A stretch of DNA of 6,417 bases, taken from NCBI GenBank assembly GCA_030607765.1, contig JAUWJJ010000068.1:1-6417 (forward strand), in the 5' to 3' direction. Under the pieces are notes generated by a model. That model saw nothing but the letters and a program-made list of their open reading frames with translations. It ran no database searches and was not told the DNA's origin. This DNA is from Candidatus Aerophobota bacterium. Lineage in GTDB: Bacteria; Aerophobota; Aerophobia; Aerophobales; B3-G15. Position numbers and translations under genes: made by a program. This document shows, in pieces, positions 5,053 through 6,417 of the stretch (its first letter is position 1; every line of letters begins with the position of its first letter).

Positions 5053-6168
5053 TTACTTTTCCTCTCTATACATTAATTCAGGGAAAAATTGATCGATAAG
5101 TACAGCGATGATGAGAATACATCCTACGTAAATATATTTATTAAAGGTTGGCATACCAATGTTAACCATGCCGGTTTCTAAAACTCCAATAATCATTGCT
5201 CCAATCATAGAACCCCATACCCTACCAGTTCCACCATACAAACTTGCTCCCCCAATGACCACTGCTGCAATAGCATCGAGCATCCGGACAGCTCCAGCAT
5301 CGGCCCTACCAGTTACAAATTTTAGAACATAGATTACTCCCCCCATAGAGGCAAAAAATGATGAAATCATATAAATTTTTAATAAATGCCGCCCCACATT
5401 AATTCCAGCACGTTCAGCAGAATCGATATTTCCTCCAATAGCATAGGTATGCTGGCCAAATTTTGTCTTGGTTAGAACAAAACCAAATATAATAATAAAT
5501 ACCAGTGCAATTATAAAAACATTGGGAACAATTCCTATTAAACTTCTTGATTCAAGTCTGCTGAGATTTTCTGGTTGTCTAAAGAAAGTAAGGATTTTTC
5601 CGGGGATAAGGTAAGCCAAATATCCATGTCCTATAAAGCCAACGGCGGAAGGTAGTCTAGAAACAGGAACACTTCTACAAATTATTTCAGCAAAACCATA
5701 AGCAATTCCATATATACCAAAAGTGGCAATGAAGGAAGGAACCTTTAATTTTGCTACCAAAAATCCGTTAACCAATCCGGGGATAAGCCCTACAAGTAAA
5801 GCTACTATAATACCAGTTAAAATACAGACTGCCTGTGGAGCACCTGCTGCTTGTAAAGCTACCATTATTTTTGCACAAATAACGCAGGAGAGGCCCATCA
5901 CAAAACCTACCGAAAGATCGATACCCCCGGTGATAATGACAAACGTTTCACCCGTGGCTAATAATAAGATGGTTATGGCGGCAATTAGAATATTTTGAAA
6001 GTTCCTGAGGGTGAAAAAATTTGTTCCTATCAGACTAAAAAGTATAAGCTCGCCGGCTAAGAAAATCAAACTCCAGTTTCTACCAATAGTAATTAGCCAA
6101 TTTTTTGCATCTGTCCCTCCTTTGAAAGTAGGGGTAACTTGATTATTTTTATCTGATTTGTTAACCAT
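5053..6168 (-). CDS. RbsC-like sugar ABC transporter permease (complete copy)
   Basis: This integral inner-membrane subunit of a CUT2-type monosaccharide importer has 371 residues, somewhat longer than the usual 320-340 for RbsC. Hydrophobic segments lie near 33-50, 57-80, 84-104, 113-136, 145-165, 214-233, 262-283, 296-312, 318-335 and 345-362. Family marks are TGGIDLSVG (80-88), YAIGGNIDSAERAGINV (242-258, the cytoplasmic loop likely to contact the ATPase) and DAIAAVVIGGASLYGGTGRV (298-317). The extra length is a polar N-terminal tail (1-22) and a charged stretch around 190-212 (RQPENLSRLESRS), where RbsC proteins usually have a short loop. The ATG at 6168 has no clear ribosome binding site, while a strong one lies inside the frame (see 6108-6123). 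The gene follows a paralogous permease after 37 bases and touches the ATPase gene. Confidence 0.93.
   Translation of the reverse strand: MVNKSDKNNQVTPTFKGGTDAKNWLITIGRNWSLIFLAGELILFSLIGTNFFTLRNFQNILIAAITILLLATGETFVIITGGIDLSVGFVMGLSCVICAKIMVALQAAGAPQAVCILTGIIVALLVGLIPGLVNGFLVAKLKVPSFIATFGIYGIAYGFAEIICRSVPVSRLPSAVGFIGHGYLAYLIPGKILTFFRQPENLSRLESRSLIGIVPNVFIIALVFIIIFGFVLTKTKFGQHTYAIGGNIDSAERAGINVGRHLLKIYMISSFFASMGGVIYVLKFVTGRADAGAVRMLDAIAAVVIGGASLYGGTGRVWGSMIGAMIIGVLETGMVNIGMPTFNKYIYVGCILIIAVLIDQFFPELMYREEK
5061..5067 (-). promoter_or_regulatory. Shine-Dalgarno site of the ABC ATPase gene
   Basis: On the minus strand AGAGAGG lies eight bases before the ATG at 5052, inside the last codons of the permease gene. 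It supports this start and coupled translation of permease and ATPase. Confidence 0.7.
6108..6123 (-). promoter_or_regulatory. Strong Shine-Dalgarno plus ATG inside the permease 5' end, out of frame
   Basis: On the minus strand AAAGGAGG (6123-6116) stands five bases before an ATG (6110-6108), a near-ideal initiation site. That ATG is not in the permease frame: it reads MQKIG and stops. It is followed by C and an A6 run (6106-6101). With one more A, the reading would be MQKNWLITIGRNW, merging with permease residue 22 (Lys) onward. So this may be the ancestral or true start, displaced by a homopolymer change or sequence error. Confidence 0.55.
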
Positions 6169-6205
6169 TTTTTCACTAACTAACTTCGAGCATAATCTCT
6201 TTTAA

Positions 6206-6417
6206 TTATTTATGTACCAATTCGGGGAAAAACTGATCGATAAGTACTGCCAGGATGAGTATACAACCAACGGCAATAAATCTATAAAAGGGCATTATTC
6301 CACACATAAGAAAGCCTATTTCTAAAGTTGAAAGTATCAATACCCCAATTATTGTTCCTAAAACACTTCCCGTACCCCCCATTAAACTTGCTCCACCTAT
6401 AACCACTGCCGCAATGG
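6206..6417 (-). CDS. Second RbsC-like sugar ABC permease, C-terminal part only (runs off the right edge)
   Basis: The minus-strand frame is open to the window edge and begins (A)IAAVVIGGASLMGGTGSV, so it is the last 70 or so residues of a longer gene. The GTG at 6406 is an internal valine, not a start. The segment matches the end of the complete permease next door: over the 67 residues from AIAAVV to FFPEL, 44 are equal by hand count, including the shared AVLIDQFFPEL end. It carries two predicted membrane segments, as RbsC C-termini do. It lies 37 bases upstream of the complete permease in the same direction and probably in the same operon. Whether the full gene is intact cannot be seen. Confidence 0.9.
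   Translation of the reverse strand, partial: IAAVVIGGASLMGGTGSVLGTIIGVLILSTLEIGFLMCGIMPFYRFIAVGCILILAVLIDQFFPELVHK

Noticed and set aside
5723..5998. 91-codon plus-strand open frame
   Set aside because: It lies wholly antisense to the well-supported permease gene, has no family-like motifs or ribosome site, and reads as a shadow frame.

Overview
This is an AT-rich bacterial window with two convergent gene blocks and one short, repeat-filled gap. The plus strand carries the 3' part of a folC-type folylpolyglutamate/dihydrofolate synthase gene. After a 474-base non-coding stretch come a complete PTS Enzyme I gene (ptsI) and, two bases later, a bifunctional phosphoglucose/phosphomannose isomerase gene of the compact SIS-domain type. 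The minus strand, read from the right edge, carries the C-terminus of one RbsC-like sugar permease, a complete paralogous permease, and a single-domain FrcA-like sugar ABC ATPase. The two blocks meet tail to tail across 96 bases that hold an AT-rich inverted repeat.

The lineage can only be guessed. Enzyme I, Shine-Dalgarno sites and the RbsC/FrcA transporter indicate a bacterium. The small bifunctional PGI/PMI, common in archaea and in several deep-branching or uncultured bacterial phyla, and interspersed repeats of the 'CATTGCGAGG' and 'CTCTGCG' kinds suggest an uncultured anaerobic lineage (for example Aerophobota, Omnitrophota or Atribacterota-like). That is inference from gene content and memory, not a placement.

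Functionally, the minus-strand block looks like a monosaccharide importer: two related permeases could form a heterodimer served by a homodimer of the one-domain ATPase. A periplasmic binding protein would be expected upstream, outside the window. The plus-strand isomerase interconverts glucose-6-P or mannose-6-P with fructose-6-P, feeding sugars into glycolysis. Enzyme I, translationally close to it, has every key catalytic residue, but no HPr or EII gene is visible here. FolC is ordinary one-carbon metabolism.

No clearly new biological system is present. The most unusual parts are: (1) the folC-ptsI gap, a mosaic of at least five repeat-like segments bounded by two inverted copies of one repeat, the left copy of which encodes the last residues and stop of FolC; (2) a compact element in that gap that can fold as a closed stem with two hairpins; (3) a strong Shine-Dalgarno/ATG pair inside the start of the complete permease that is out of frame by exactly one A of an A6 run; (4) the tandem permease paralogues paired with a one-domain ATPase.
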